DNA of 64,000 bases from assembly GCA_020747065.1 (NCBI GenBank), contig JAGMVK010000012.1, forward strand, positions 1 through 64,000, written 5' to 3'. Below the pieces are notes generated by a model. The model had not been told where the DNA came from and searched no databases. It saw nothing but the letters and a program-made list of their open reading frames with translations. Both the position numbers and the translations under genes were made by a program. Shown here piece by piece: positions 43,986 through 55,079 of this stretch. Origin of the DNA: Cadophora sp. MPI-SDFR-AT-0126. Its lineage: Eukaryota > Ascomycota > Leotiomycetes > Helotiales > Ploettnerulaceae. Positions within the stretch are counted from its first letter, which is position 1. Each line of letters opens with the position of its first letter.

Positions 43986-45885
43986 TCACCTGAATTTTCC
44001 TTTCTTTCGTCCTGCCGCATTGTCGTCTAGCTTTCTCTTTCCGCTTTTGGTCTCAGCTGGCGAGTCTTGCTTTAGTCGCATTTTTTTGTCGCTGCCCGCA
44101 AATAATTTGGCATCCTGGGTGGCTTTTTCCAGTACCTCTTTTTCGCCGAGTCGCACCTTGATCGCCATGGTGTGTCGACGTGTGAGATTTCCAACTTGCA
44201 GGAGGGCCCGATCTTCTTCAGCAGTGGTCGCGTATTCTTTAGCTCGCGATTCGAGAACGCTTGCCAGTACCTGTCCAACCAGACCCGTTGCAAGCTTCGA
44301 GCGACTTGACATGGAGGCTTGGGACGACTCAATAGCGGCTAGATTCTCTTCATCCAGTAGAAGCAAATAAATAAATCCAAGTAAGTCGTCTGAGATACTA
44401 GGACCATCAGGGCCAGAGTGACAGATGTCGTAAGAGTCTTCATACACACCCTCGCGCTGCTAGATTTGTTAGTACAAGTCTTCTTCAATGTCCCCATTGG
44501 AGAGGGAACATCTAAGACTTCCATCTTAAGCAACGGGTCCTGGTGTCTGATGCCCAAAACGGCGGGGGAAAAACATAAGAGATACACTGACCTGGGCTAA
44601 ATCAACTCGTCGGTCTAGCTGCTCACGACTCAGGGGGGGGAGAGTCTCGTTGGAGCTCAGCAACTGCTCAGTGGTGAGCAATGTGAGAATAGATTCCGTT
44701 GAAAGTTCTGCAACATCATAGACAGCGTAATTGTCGGTGGTATAACCATAACGGCGGAGGAGGTCCGATTGGGGGAGCTGGCCGTAGTCGTTGAGTATCT
44801 CTTCCCCCTTCGATATCGGCTTTATACTTCTCATTTCTAAGTCTTCGTTGTAACAGCAGAGGCGGGCATTATTCATCGTCGCATCGGCATTCTAAGGAGG
44901 AAGAAGTCAGTATTTGAACGCCCGGAAAGTTGTGGAGGGGAGCCAAGCGCCTAGACCAAGAAGTGTCAAAGGCGCGACACAATCTGTGAAGACAGAGGGT
45001 AGGATCGGGTCACTGAAAAGTTACGAGGATTCTAGGTCATTGAACTTACCAGCATATCCGCAAGCGGTATCATTGACAATGTCGTCCTTTCGTCCTCTCC
45101 GTCATCCGAGACCAAATCGTCTCCTTCCTCTGTATTCTGAGTTTCATCTTGGCTTGCCTTCTCGGGAATGTCAAATGCGTAAGCCATGATAATAGACGCG
45201 ACTCGGTGGCACATCTCTAAACTTCCGTTCTCCAAGTTCAGCGGAGCGATGTGCTGGGAGAACATATCCTCAGCAGCCGATCGTCCGATTTTGTTCACCA
45301 CCGTACTCGCTTGTAGTTCCTTGAGCTCTGCTTCCGACCAAAAGACCAGACTGTCGAGTTCACGGGGTAGTAGCGCGAGGTATGGTGCCCATTTGGAATC
45401 TTGTCGTTGTCCTTCGGCGAGAATGATTGCAGTGAGGGCCTACAGTGGATGTGTTAATTGGAGAGTTCGCACAGGAGCAGGGTAGGGGAGCATACTAGCC
45501 AGCTGGGCATTTCGAGAATGGCCGGCAGAGTAGCAGTATCAGTAGGGCTAAGTGCTGTGGTTGTGTTGAGGACCGCTGAACGTGGGATGACGAACAAACC
45601 CTCGTCTTCCTCAATATCCGCCAGCGCAACTACGATAAGTCAGTAATTTTTCCTTGGACTCCGTATGGATATAGATTAGAGCGAGAGGAAGCCGAAAGGT
45701 TGGGTCAAGTGATGCCTGCAAAGGCTCGCGGAGAGTCTTGAAGAAGCTGTGAACTCACCAACTCCCCGACCTCGAGATGCTGACCGAAAATCAGAAAGTC
45801 CAATTTTGGGATTCATAACGACACCCATACTTTTGAGCCATGCCAAGAAGGCCCCAGTCTTGGACTCGAAATCATCTCCGTCCAT
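43986..45885 (-). CDS. RKM4: SET-domain lysine methyltransferase, RKM4/SETD6-like
   Basis: The gene starts at MDGDDFESKTGAFLAWLKSM (45885) and has about five exons. The split SET domain includes GRGVVALADIEEDEGLFVIP (across a junction at about 45755/45630), the helical iSET insert with LPAILEMPSWLALTAIILAE and WAPYLALLPRELDSLVFWSE, the SMIPLADMLNADATMNNARL block (cofactor-site NHS equivalent in this class is N-A-D) and SKGEEILNDYGQLPQSDLLRRYGY. The Rubis-subs-bind-like C-terminal domain follows, and the tail is lysine-rich (TKSGKRKLDDNAAGRKKGKF). Enzymes of this class methylate ribosomal protein L42 (Rkm4) or nuclear targets (SETD6); the exact substrate is inferred. It is divergent from KAE1 across 433 bp. 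Confidence 0.85.
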
Positions 45886-46318
45886 ATGTGCGGGCTCTGG
45901 AAAAGGTGGACTTTCAAAGCAAACTTGGTGGTGAGGAGGGAACAGTTGCAGAGGTGGAGGGACCTTGACCTTGACAAAATAGAAGTCTACGAAATAAGAG
46001 TATGGTTCATAGTCAAGCGAGGGCAGGCAAGCACTAGGCTCGGACTAGCGTCAGGTAAAATAGCCCTGCTTCTCGCTCTCTTTCCTCACAAGATAGCACG
46101 TATTGAGTTCTCAAGTTTCGATGATATTTGAAGTTAGTATCTCAGGAATTCCGTTCATTCTTTTAGATTACAACAAGTTCCCTAACCAACCTATGTCCCA
46201 TTTCCTCTCTCTTGTTATTTTTAAGTAGATTCTTATCATTATCGCGAGGCGAGCCAGGGTTAGCAACCCCGCCGAAAAAGGCTCCCCTCATCTTTTCCAA
46301 ACCGCGAAGCACCTCAAA
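45886..46318. promoter_or_regulatory. Divergent promoter of RKM4-like and KAE1
   Basis: 433 bp between start codons. T-rich tracts (TTGTTATTTTTAAG at about 46213) precede the KAE1 start. Confidence 0.5.
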
Positions 46319-47368
46319 ATGATTGCAATAGGTCTCGAGGGCAGCGCCAATAAACTAGGAGTCGGTGTAATCTCTCATCCGCCTAATGGAAACCCGGCAC
46401 AGATTCTTTCAAATATCCGGCACACATTCGTCTCCCCTCCTGGAGAAGGCTTCTTACCGAAGGATACGGCAAAACACCACCGATCATGGGTTGTCAAGCT
46501 CATCAAGCAGGCCATGGGCCAGGCCGGAGTTACCATTAAAGATGTCGACTGTATATGCTACACGAAAGGGCCTGGAATGGGTGCCCCTCTACAAAGTGTG
46601 GCGGTAGCTGCGCGTATGCTCGCCCTGCTGTGGGAAAAGGAGCTCGTCGGTGTCAACCACTGCGTGGGTCATATTGAGATGGGACGGGAGATCACAGGCG
46701 CTCAGAACCCGGTAGTTTTGTATGTGAGCGGAGGGAATACTCAGGTCATCGCATATGCAGAGCAACGGTATCGAATATTCGGGGAGGCGCTTGATATTGC
46801 GGTTGGAAATTGTCTCGATCGCTTTGCACGAACTCTTGAGATTAGTAACGACCCGGCCCCTGGATACAATATCGAACAATTGGCGAAGAAAGGAAAGGTA
46901 CTATTGGACATCCCGTATGCTGTCAAGGGAATGGATTGCTCTTTCGCGGGAATTCTTTCCAGTATCGACATACTTGCAGCGGAACTCAAAGCGAATCCCG
47001 ACCAGAAGGATCCAATTAGTGGAGAAGTGATTACTACTGCAGACTTGTGCTTTAGTCTACAAGAGACGGTATATGCAATGCTGGTAGAGATAACTGAGAG
47101 GGCCATGGCCCACGTTGGCAGCAATCAAGTGCTGATTGTTGGAGGGGTGGGTTGTAATGAGAGGCTTCAGGAGATGATGGGATTGATGGCAAAAGATAGG
47201 GGAGGCAGTGTTTTTGCAACGGACGAACGTTTCTGCATCGACAATGGAATCATGATTGCCCACGCTGGATTGCTGGCCTATGAAACAGGCTTTAAGACAC
47301 CTCTTGAAGAAAGCACCTGTACTCAACGATTCAGAACAGATGAGGTCTTCGTCAAATGGAGAGAATAA
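46319..47368 (+). CDS. KAE1: KAE1, tRNA N6-threonylcarbamoyladenosine transferase (KEOPS)
   Basis: Single exon of 349 codons, the family's usual length. The ASKHA-fold signatures are [13 protein letters not shown] at the start, the metal-binding [11 protein letters not shown] with two His, [46 protein letters not shown] and [13 protein letters not shown] with the conserved Asp. Kae1 is the catalytic subunit of KEOPS and transfers the threonylcarbamoyl group to A37 of ANN-decoding tRNAs in the cytosol. It converges with the small membrane-protein gene, with only 68 bp between stops, so 3' UTRs must overlap. Confidence 0.95.
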   Translation: MIAIGLEGSANKLGVGVISHPPNGNPAQILSNIRHTFVSPPGEGFLPKDTAKHHRSWVVKLIKQAMGQAGVTIKDVDCICYTKGPGMGAPLQSVAVAARMLALLWEKELVGVNHCVGHIEMGREITGAQNPVVLYVSGGNTQVIAYAEQRYRIFGEALDIAVGNCLDRFARTLEISNDPAPGYNIEQLAKKGKVLLDIPYAVKGMDCSFAGILSSIDILAAELKANPDQKDPISGEVITTADLCFSLQETVYAMLVEITERAMAHVGSNQVLIVGGVGCNERLQEMMGLMAKDRGGSVFATDERFCIDNGIMIAHAGLLAYETGFKTPLEESTCTQRFRTDEVFVKWRE

Positions 47369-47436
47369 GAGGTTCGAGAGCAAAAAGCTGCCAGAGACAG
47401 AATCTCAGCTTAACCTGCAGAGCGTTGAATTTGCCG

Positions 47437-47977
47437 TCAAAATCCATCCAGGTCATCCGAGTCATCCTCCTCAAGGATGGTCTGGCCGAGCACACCCTGG
47501 CCTCCCTTCTCAAGCCATTCTGCAAACTTCTCCATCTCAGGATCACTGTGCAGATCTCCTTTCTCACTCTTGGTCGGAATTCTATCCCATGCTTGCTCCA
47601 GCTTCTTCTGCTCACGCGCACCTCGGACCGAAGCTGCAGACCTTCCTGTCTCTTCCGGCACTGCGGTTAAGTTGAAGATAGAATTGAGAAGGCCGGATGA
47701 TAGATGGAGGATGGATCCAGTAATGAGACCTATGACAGCGGCAACACCTAGGTAGATAGAAATCGTCTGGATGGGGGTTAGTTACAATCAATGCATTTGA
47801 GGAAAGACTGCAGACCTCAAATTTTGCCAAGAATTTCAGTGGCAAGAGAAAGGCTGACAATATATACATCGCGAGGATTGCGAATGGCGTGAGACATGCT
47901 ACGATCCACCAGAAGATTGTTGTAACAGGGAAAGAGACATAGTAGAACGAGGTGCCGAGGACTGAGAGCCAGGTCAT
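47437..47977 (-). CDS. Small conserved-looking membrane protein, unknown function
   Basis: Two exons are joined by an intron of about 50 nt (GTCTGC..CAG, CTAAC-type branch). They link FLLPLKFLAKFE to TISIYLGVAAVIGLITGSIL. The protein has about 160 residues. Three hydrophobic segments are visible: VSFPVTTIFWWIVACLTPFA, ILAMYILSAFLLPL and the second-exon segment above. After a polar loop comes a charged C-terminal tail rich in acidic residues (FAEWLEKGGQGVLGQTILEE, then DDSDDLDGF). The layout suggests an endoplasmic-reticulum or Golgi membrane protein with a cytosolic tail. I do not know the family. Confidence 0.7.
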
Positions 47978-48682
47978 GTTTGTTGTGACTTACGCCCGGG
48001 GTCAATATCAAATCCCATTGGCAAGGGATACTCCACCCCTTTCTGTGTTGAGACTTGCAGCTGCTGAGTGAAATGACAAACGTGAGACTGAAAGATGATT
48101 GTGACTGTCGATAAACATGAGACGAGGGGCTTTCTATGATATACCTATCTATCCGAGTCAAGGGCAAGGCTGAGATGCACGGATGCTCTAGGCGTGGAAG
48201 CCCCAGCGCTAGTTTGGGGGCATGGATGGGGATGGGGATGGGATGATAGGCCAGCCCAATTTGGCGGGGGTTTGGCGGACTTTGGTTGGGTTGGAGTGGG
48301 CAATCGTGATAGCATCAACTCTCGAAACTCCACACTATTCCATCCCCACCACCTCAATAATCTCAACATCTATTCATACAACAACAGTGCAGCACCATAC
48401 GTACGTACATACATACATACCGAACATAGTACGGTGTCAATGTAGACATCCCGACTCTTATCCGATAGACTCCTCGACCCCCGCCCGCCCTCTCTCTCGC
48501 CCTCTCGCCCTCTCTCCCCCTCCTCTCGTGTGCCACCTCTGCAAAGGCAAGCAAAGCAACCCGGCCTCACGCAGTACGTACTCGAACGTACCTCACCTCA
48601 CCTCACCTCACCTCACCTCAACATCGCTCCTTGCCCTACCTGACCCTGACCCTGGCCCTGACCTGTCCTGGCCCAATTCAAT
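47978..48682. promoter_or_regulatory. Divergent region upstream of the SNF1 beta-subunit gene, simple repeats
   Basis: GGGGAT repeats at about 48221-48243, CATA repeats at about 48406-48420, CT-rich tracts at about 48480-48535 and six CCTCA units at 48593-48620. A frame from 48222 runs past the CDS start at 48683 in another phase and reflects repeat sequence rather than a gene. Confidence 0.5.
48592..48622. repeat. CCTCA pentanucleotide array in the SNF1-beta leader
   Basis: Six head-to-tail CCTCA units, just before the translation start region. Confidence 0.9.
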
Positions 48683-50279
48683 ATGGGCAACAACCCTTCC
48701 ACAAACTCGAAGTCGCACGCGCATTCACACTCACACTCACATTCACACTCGGCCTCAGCCTCAGCCTCTCCTTCGCCTTCGTCTTCCAACCATGAAGCTT
48801 CACGCACTCCTTCCACGCGACGAGACCCCCGCAATCTGATTCAAGCACAACGAGCTCCTGCAGAGCCCTCTCTAGCACAGGCTCGTGGAACCACTGCGCA
48901 TCGTACACGCAACTCCCAGTCACAGTCGCTGTCACAATCGCAGTCGCATACTCCTACTCCACAGCAATCGCAGCCACCGTCGAATCAAAACAGCAATACT
49001 AACACGCCGCCGTCCAACCACAGCAGCGAAACGCAGATGGGTACCCAGCAATCCAAAGAAGAGCCAAAGTCGGAATCCAAGGACCAGCCCAGTAAACCAG
49101 TCGACGTCCCCGTACCTGCTCCCAACGCTGATGCTACATCCTCACGATCATACTCTCAGTCAATCGAGCCATCAGGCCCTCCGGCAACACAAGACATGTC
49201 ATACCATCTGACTCGCCCCCCACGGCTGCCACTCCCAATTGAGGAGGAGGTCCACACGCCAGGATCGCCCATAATTGCCCCCACAGATATGGATGCTCCC
49301 GTTTTAGATATAGAGGCTTTGGATAATGAAACTCTGGGCCGACGTTCGTCCGCACTCAGCACTACCACTGTTGACGAAGAGGATGCGGAGGAGTTAAGAA
49401 TTGATAAAAACAAGGCCACGGTTCCGACACCATTCGAGTGGAAGGTACAAGGATCGGAGCAGAAGGTCTATGTGACAGGTACAATCTTTCAGTGGAACAA
49501 GAAGTACCGTCTACATGCCGTGTAAGTGAAGCTCTAGCGCTCTATCATTCTCAGGTGAGTAGTGGACCGCAACTGACAAAATGTAGTCCTGGCCAACCGG
49601 ATATTCTGAGGGCTATCATTCATGTCAAGCCAGGGACTCATCATATTCGGTTCATTGTTGACGGTGTGATGCAATGTTCCAAGCACATTCCAACTACAGT
49701 GGATTTCGGCAACAATCTGGTAAATTATATCGAGGTTAGCGCAGATGACATACCGCAGGAAGCTCCAGCTACGGCGCAAGCAACAGGTGCTCCAGTTTCA
49801 GGTGGAAAGGCCGAGATTACAGAGGCTCCAAAACATGAATCTAAAGCTCCAGAAGAAGACGACCCACAAGCCCCCAAAACTCCAAGAACCAAGCCAGTTC
49901 TACCACCAGGACGATACTCTTCGCAAGTACCACAATATCTTGTTGACCTTGACAAGGCTGAAGAAACATCCGCCTATCAGTATGCAGCTGCTGCAATTGA
50001 GAAGCTTCCAACACCACCTAGTCTTCCTGGATTTCTGGGCAAGCCAATTCTCAATGCGGCTACACCGATGAAGGACGACAACAGTGTCTTGACCATGCCA
50101 AATCATACCGTTCTCAATCATTTGGCCACTAGCAGTATCAAGAACAATGTTCTCGCTGTCTCGGCAACGACCAGATACAAGCGAAAAGTAGGTCATTTGA
50201 TACGAAATTCAAGGCAAGTGCTAACAATATCTTACAGTACGTCACTACGATCATGTATAAACCTACGGGAGAGGACTGA
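48683..50279 (+). CDS. SNF1/AMPK beta subunit (GAL83/SIP2 type)
   Basis: Three exons: 48683-49521, 49587-50187 and 50238-50279. Introns are of 65 and 50 nt, and the ending KYVTTIMYKPTGED appears only after the last splice. The protein has about 493 residues. The N-terminus MGNNPS is a myristoylation site, followed by a low-complexity stretch with HSHSHSHSHS and SASASASPSP. The glycogen-binding CBM48-type region is PTPFEWKVQGSEQKVYVTGT, FQWNKKYRL, ILRAIIHVKPGTHHIRFIVD and FGNNLVNYIEV. The ASC domain that joins alpha and gamma subunits begins QVPQYLVDLD and includes PPSLPGFLGKPILN and NHTVLNHLATSSIKNNVLAV. The beta subunit tethers and positions the Snf1 kinase for carbon-source signalling. Confidence 0.93.
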
Positions 50280-50741
50280 AACCCCCGATCGACGAGTCAG
50301 CCACGTTACTAAGGAAGGGAGCGTTCATGAAAGAAGAGTAGCATAGTTTCTCCGCTCTCACGTATGGATAGTTGCCTTTGCAGATATCTGCATCTTTGGG
50401 AGGCCATAGTGCACATAAAATCATGATGTCTGGGCGGGAAGAAGATATGCGTGCTCCGATGACTCTATGCACTAGAGATCTCTGATACGAAGTAAAAAAT
50501 TCGAGATTTATAAAGCGTCTAGTCTGAGGTCTTCGCTAACACTTCGTTCTGGATCAACACAGATCTCCAGAATTCGTACTTGTAAATTACGTGATATAGC
50601 TTCGACGAGATGCCCGCTTATGCTCAAACATTGCGAGCAGGAAAGCTTAACCTCTTCTATCCTCCAAGCTAGCCATTGCTCTCTTGTCGGAGGATTTAGG
50701 TAGAAGCTACCGCTGCTTTCTCCAAATCACCCAAGCCAATG
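50280..50741. other. Convergent spacer, no gene
   Basis: Nothing supported; it lies between the SNF1 beta stop and the P450 relic stop. Confidence 0.35.
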
Positions 50742-52397
50742 TCAAAAATCAGCCCACTCAAAATTCCTCCTCCTAATCCGAACCCGCAATTCACTCGCCG
50801 GCACAGCAATCCCACCCATCAACTGCTTCTTGGGGATCTTCCACCCAGTGCCCTTTTCGGCAGGCTCAAAATCCCAGAATACCAATATGCTCGCTACTAC
50901 AACGAGACTTACTCGCTCGATGAACAACTTGCTCTTATGTATAGACTCATTTTTTGCATTTTCCTCTGAACTTGTGGCTGGCTTTTCCCTAGTAGTTCCA
51001 AGAAAGCGCTCAGGATCGAACGTGTCAGGAAACGCAATCTCATCCTTCCAACTATCTCCGTTCATAGACAGTTTGCCAGCAACACCTACCCGATCAACAA
51101 TCCTCAGCGTCTCAAGATAGGTCGATCGAAGCAATGGACATTTCTCTGCCAGCCCTTGACTAGCAAGCGCCAGTTTCGGTGCTTCGGAAATAGCACCTAT
51201 GGAGAACGGTTTGGTGACAGCGACATAGGGAGCAAGTTCATTCCGAATACGTGTGAGGAGATTGGGTGTGCTGAGGATGTGGAGGATGTGCCAGAAGATG
51301 AGGAGGCTTGGGGTGAGGAGAGAGTAGAGGATCTGGTCACTTATTGTTAAAGTTTGCACTTTCAAGCAGAAGGTAGAGGGGTGAAAAAAAGGACATACGG
51401 TGATATCTACTCGCTCTTTGAGGTCGAATCCATGGTCTGTTCAAACCAAATATTCAGTGCCAACTTACGGAAAGCACAGGGGGTGAAGTTACCTCTATAA
51501 AAAGCGTTCCTCTTCAAAAGTAACTCACTCACATCTTCCAAATCTCCCCACGAGGCATCGGCACCAATGCCCAAAACTGTTGCATCAAGCGCCTTCTGAT
51601 GCTCATCCAAGCATTGGAGGACCTTCAAGCGCGCCATATGCGCTTGCACGACACCAGGCCACGGCGTCCAAGGCGGCAGTTTCTTCAGAAGGTAATTCCT
51701 TCCTGTATCCATATCATACAAGTCATGTAAGATATTTGGATACTTCTCTAAGATTGCATGGCCGAAGATAGCGGCCACGAGAGCGTGGCCTGTCATGTCC
51801 CGGATGAGGGGTTGGAGACTCAGTTCTGTTTCTGAGGATGAGATGAAATGAGCTTGGGCATACTGCTCCCATGGCTGAAGGTCGATGGGAGTATTTATGA
51901 AGGAGATCATTTGGGGAATGTTGCGTTCAAGATTTTGAGTTGCGATGTTGAAGAGCGATGTCATGTGCGGATCGTCTAGGATGAGGCGATTGCATGCTTC
52001 TAGTTCCTGCTTTTGGTCAGTAGATGACCTTTTGAACTCATATGAATGGTTTGCACTGCTGAAGCTTGCTTGTATTTCTCTTCACTCCGTTTCGGCACGC
52101 CAAAGAACTAAGTACATTAGCATTTACGACCAGCTTGCTCAAGCTCGAGCTTACACTTTCCAATATTCGCCATGGCACGGGCTGAAATGGGATCATCCAT
52201 GATGAATTTTCTTTATCTTCTTCGAGACTTGGAGGTGCCCCTATAAGTAATAGTTGGGCAGTGAGGAAGATAATAAGAGGACCGAGGAGGAGCGTGACTA
52301 GAATAGCTGGCGGGATGGGTATTGAGTGGTAAATTTTCGATAGAAGCCCCTGCGGAAGACAGTCTGTGCAGCTTGCTGATTTGTAGAAGTCGTCCAT
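50742..52397 (-). pseudogene. Decayed cytochrome P450 (CYP7/CYP8-like), heme motif lost
   Basis: The frame starts at MDDFYKSASCTDCLPQGLLS (52397), with the membrane anchor IPPAILVTLLLGPLIIFLTA. It jumps from WMIPFQPVPWRILES across an intron (52171-52125) straight to FFGVPKRSEEKYKQAS, so about 80-90 N-terminal P450 residues (the LGH...LSFDP region) are missing. A 1-nt loss at about 51999-52008 then shifts from LLTKSRN to LEACNRLILDDPH. P450 features still visible are the helix I region SLLTPSLLIFWHILHIL, the K-helix ExxR in LRSTYLETLRIV and DTFDPERFL. The heme loop is not recognisable: where FGGGxSxCKGR is expected the protein has NAKNESIHKSK (codons near 50937), with the thiolate Cys replaced by His. 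The last exon ends normally at FEWADF. Three independent lesions make a non-functional relic very likely. Confidence 0.75.
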
Positions 52398-52749
52398 CTT
52401 GATAGGACGCTGGCAATTATCTCCAATTATATGAGGTGAGGCACATTGGCGATTCTGTAGAATAATCTCTGCTGCTATGATTTTCAAACAGACAAGGTCA
52501 GATGTGAGAGAGATCGTCACGAGGGTGGCTTGATCCAGTTTGGCGAGAATTTTATCAACAAACATCGACTATAACAAAGTGCTCTTTCACTTACCACAAT
52601 TACTCTCAATATCTCTGTGTTCATCCTACTCAGCTTTCATGCCTCACTCATACCTGCTGCTCGATAACAATTTTTCGGCTACCCCTATCTTCCTTTTTTC
52701 TTTGCACCTAACCGCACGTCTCCCTCGACCTCCTTCTTCAACCCCCACC
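52398..52749. promoter_or_regulatory. Promoter region of HAM1
   Basis: A CT-rich leader lies just before the HAM1 ATG (TTCTTCAACCCCCACC at 52734). Divergent to the P450 relic. Confidence 0.4.
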
Positions 52750-53619
52750 ATGGCGCCCAGACAGCTCAACTTCATCACAGGCAACAGGAATAAGCTTACA
52801 GAAGTCAAGGCCATTCTCGGTGATACTGTAGACCTGCAGAGCCAGGCGTTGGATCTGGTTGAGATTCAGGGTACCATCGAAGAGATTTCTGCCGATAAAT
52901 GTCGGAGAGCAGCTGCCGCGGTGAGTCTCTTACTGAACGGGAGATTCTGCGGTGATTGATTACTTATATTTCATAGGTCAATGGTCCCGTTCTAGTTGAG
53001 GATACATGTCTATGCTTCCATGCTCTGAAAGAACTTCCTGGTCCTTACATGTAGGTCATCTTTTGAAATACATATCAGCTCTGCGTGTTTTCACAACATA
53101 AGCAAATTCAGATACAGAAGATTAAAATGAAGTTGACTTTTGATTCTTTACAGCAAGTGGTTCCTAGAAGCTCTCGGCCACCAAGGACTCAACGATATGC
53201 TCGCCGCTTTCCCAGACAAGTCTGCACAAGCTGTTTGCACATTTGCCTACTGCGAAGGTCCAGGCCATGAGCCAATTATCTTCCAGGGCAGGACGGATGT
53301 AAGTTCTCTTTCCTGTCCCGATCCTAGCCTAATATAACTCCTGCAGGGCAAGATTGTACCGGCAAGAGGACCAACGAATTTTGGTGAGTTGCATTGTTCT
53401 CTTGTCGTGTTGTACATGGTCATGCTAATTATGCCCAGGCTGGGACCCAATATTTGAGTATGAAGGCAAGACGTAAGTTCCTTCCCCTATGACCATGGAG
53501 CCTCGCAAGCTAAAAGCTCATGCCCCAGCTATGCTGAGATGGACAAAGTCGAGAAGAATAAGATCTCGCATCGATTTCGGGCTCTAGAGAAGCTCAAGAA
53601 GTGGCTGGAGGAGTCCTGA
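52750..53619 (+). CDS. HAM1: HAM1/ITPA inosine triphosphate pyrophosphatase
   Basis: The start at 52750 ([20 protein letters not shown]) fits the family, with the GNRNK substrate-binding motif. Six exons are read through short introns at about 52921-52977, 53051-53154, 53299-53346, 53382-53439 and 53473-53529. In order: [40 protein letters not shown] (catalytic EDT), [60 protein letters not shown] (ARGP..FGWDP signature) and the C-terminal [17 protein letters not shown]. The product has about 190 residues. The enzyme removes ITP/dITP/XTP, cleaning the nucleotide pool in the cytosol and nucleus. It converges on FAP7 with 49 bp between stops. Confidence 0.92.
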
Positions 53620-53668
53620 AAAGTGTCGATGTGGCCAGCTTTGTAGCGATAGCCATCCACCCAGGACT

Positions 53669-54310
53669 CTACTGAGCATCTTCCACATGATCTTTCTTCC
53701 ACTGCTTGACCCACGCCTCGAGTCTCTCAATATTACTTTCCATCTCATCTGTATTGTTGCTCGTAAGCTCGACTACTATTTCTTCGTCGTAGGAATCGCG
53801 TGCTTCTTGTAGGAGGACTTCCATGATTTCTGAGTCGAGATTCTCTTGGAGTTTGGCTTCGGGGTAATCTCTGTGAGAATGTCAATTTCCCCACTCTTTG
53901 AAATGGAACAAGTGCTGGTAAGCATACCGAGCTTTCAATCGATCATACAAAAGCGTCGAGTCCACACGTAGCACAACCACAAGGTCAATCCAGCTTTTAG
54001 GGAATAAATCGCAAGCATGCCAATCGATGATATATCCGCCCTGCTTGACCTCGTCTTCTATTGCATCCAGCAACTGTAGACACGAAAAGTCAATCCCATA
54101 GTCACCGAAATCAGAAAGTCTACACACCTTGTCCTCATCCACAATCCAGCTCTTGAACTCCTCGTCGTAGCCATCATGACAACCCCGCTCCTTAACAATA
54201 TCATTGATGGAAAGATGTTTGAGGCCGGTGCTTTGGGCAAGGCTTTCGCAATGGGTTGTCTTACCTACACCAGGGGTACCAGTCACTATGATGTTTGGTT
54301 GGGTGCGCAT
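53669..54310 (-). CDS. FAP7: Adenylate kinase isoenzyme 6 / FAP7
   Basis: Three exons start at MRTQPNIIVTGTPGVGKTTH (54310). The P-loop GTPGVGKTT and the family-specific INDIVKERGCHDGYDEEFKS are visible. After an intron of about 60 nt come LLDAIEDEVKQGGYIIDWHA and CDLFPKSWIDLVVVLR. After a second intron (donor at about 53927) comes a C-terminal exon beginning DYPEAKLQENLDSEIMEVLL and ending VEDAQ at 53669. The protein has about 180 residues, normal for the family. Fap7 is an unusual NMP kinase/ATPase that acts in 18S rRNA maturation and 40S assembly, binding uS11. Confidence 0.92.
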
Positions 54311-55079
54311 GGTGTGTGATGTAGTATTAGTCTTGTAAACTGAAGTCTTTCAAACTCGAAAGCAACAAAAATTTGATACCCCCCCTGATAAGCCTCCAGC
54401 CTCCCGCCCTCGAGTTCCTTATCTTAGCGTGGTTTGGCTCCACATTATCTGAGTGGCTCCATCAATGAAAGAATCTATGTGTTTGTTTTCTGTACTTCTC
54501 GTTCTCGTTCATAAAGTCTTGGTCAAATAGCACAGACTCATGCCCCTTTCCACTGATGACAAGTCGAGTGGTGAATGTAAATCAAGATCTATTTACGGCC
54601 AAGAGTCCTAGGCGGCGGAATCAAATTGATCAAAAAAGACGGGTTAGTTAGTTGCTATGTGATTTTGGAAGAAAGTAAAGAATAAATCGGAGTGCGAACT
54701 CTGGAGTGTGATAATGATGGCATTCGGAGAATTAATGTCTACCTGCCTCATGCGTACATGCAGCTGAACCTTGCGCCGAGAGGGTGTGGAAAGGTTCTCT
54801 TTCTCTCACCACCGTTATCCATAACAAGAAAGAAGTTCAACGCCAATTCGAAGATGTCTTGTACAATGCACCTAGATATCCCACGTGCAGTCATTTCAAC
54901 AGGTAACAAAATCCCACATAATACATGAGATACGCTAACAGGTAAGGCTTTCCATATACAAGATGCCCATTTTAGAGCTAACAGCAGCAGATGGTCGTCC
55001 AAAAAAGAACTTAGGGAGAAAATGGTACAGGAGAAGCGAAGAAGTCGTAAGCATCAAGAAGCTATCCGACCAGGGGTGA
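54311..55079. other. Intergenic region between FAP7 and myosin V
   Basis: No supported gene. Short frames on both strands at 54692-55002 have no features. It contains the FAP7 promoter and the myosin 3' flank. Confidence 0.4.

Noticed and set aside
48222..48839. Plus-strand frame of 205 codons overlapping the SNF1 beta start
   Set aside because: Its sequence is made of CATA, CCTCA and CT repeats and then of the beta-subunit CDS in another phase.
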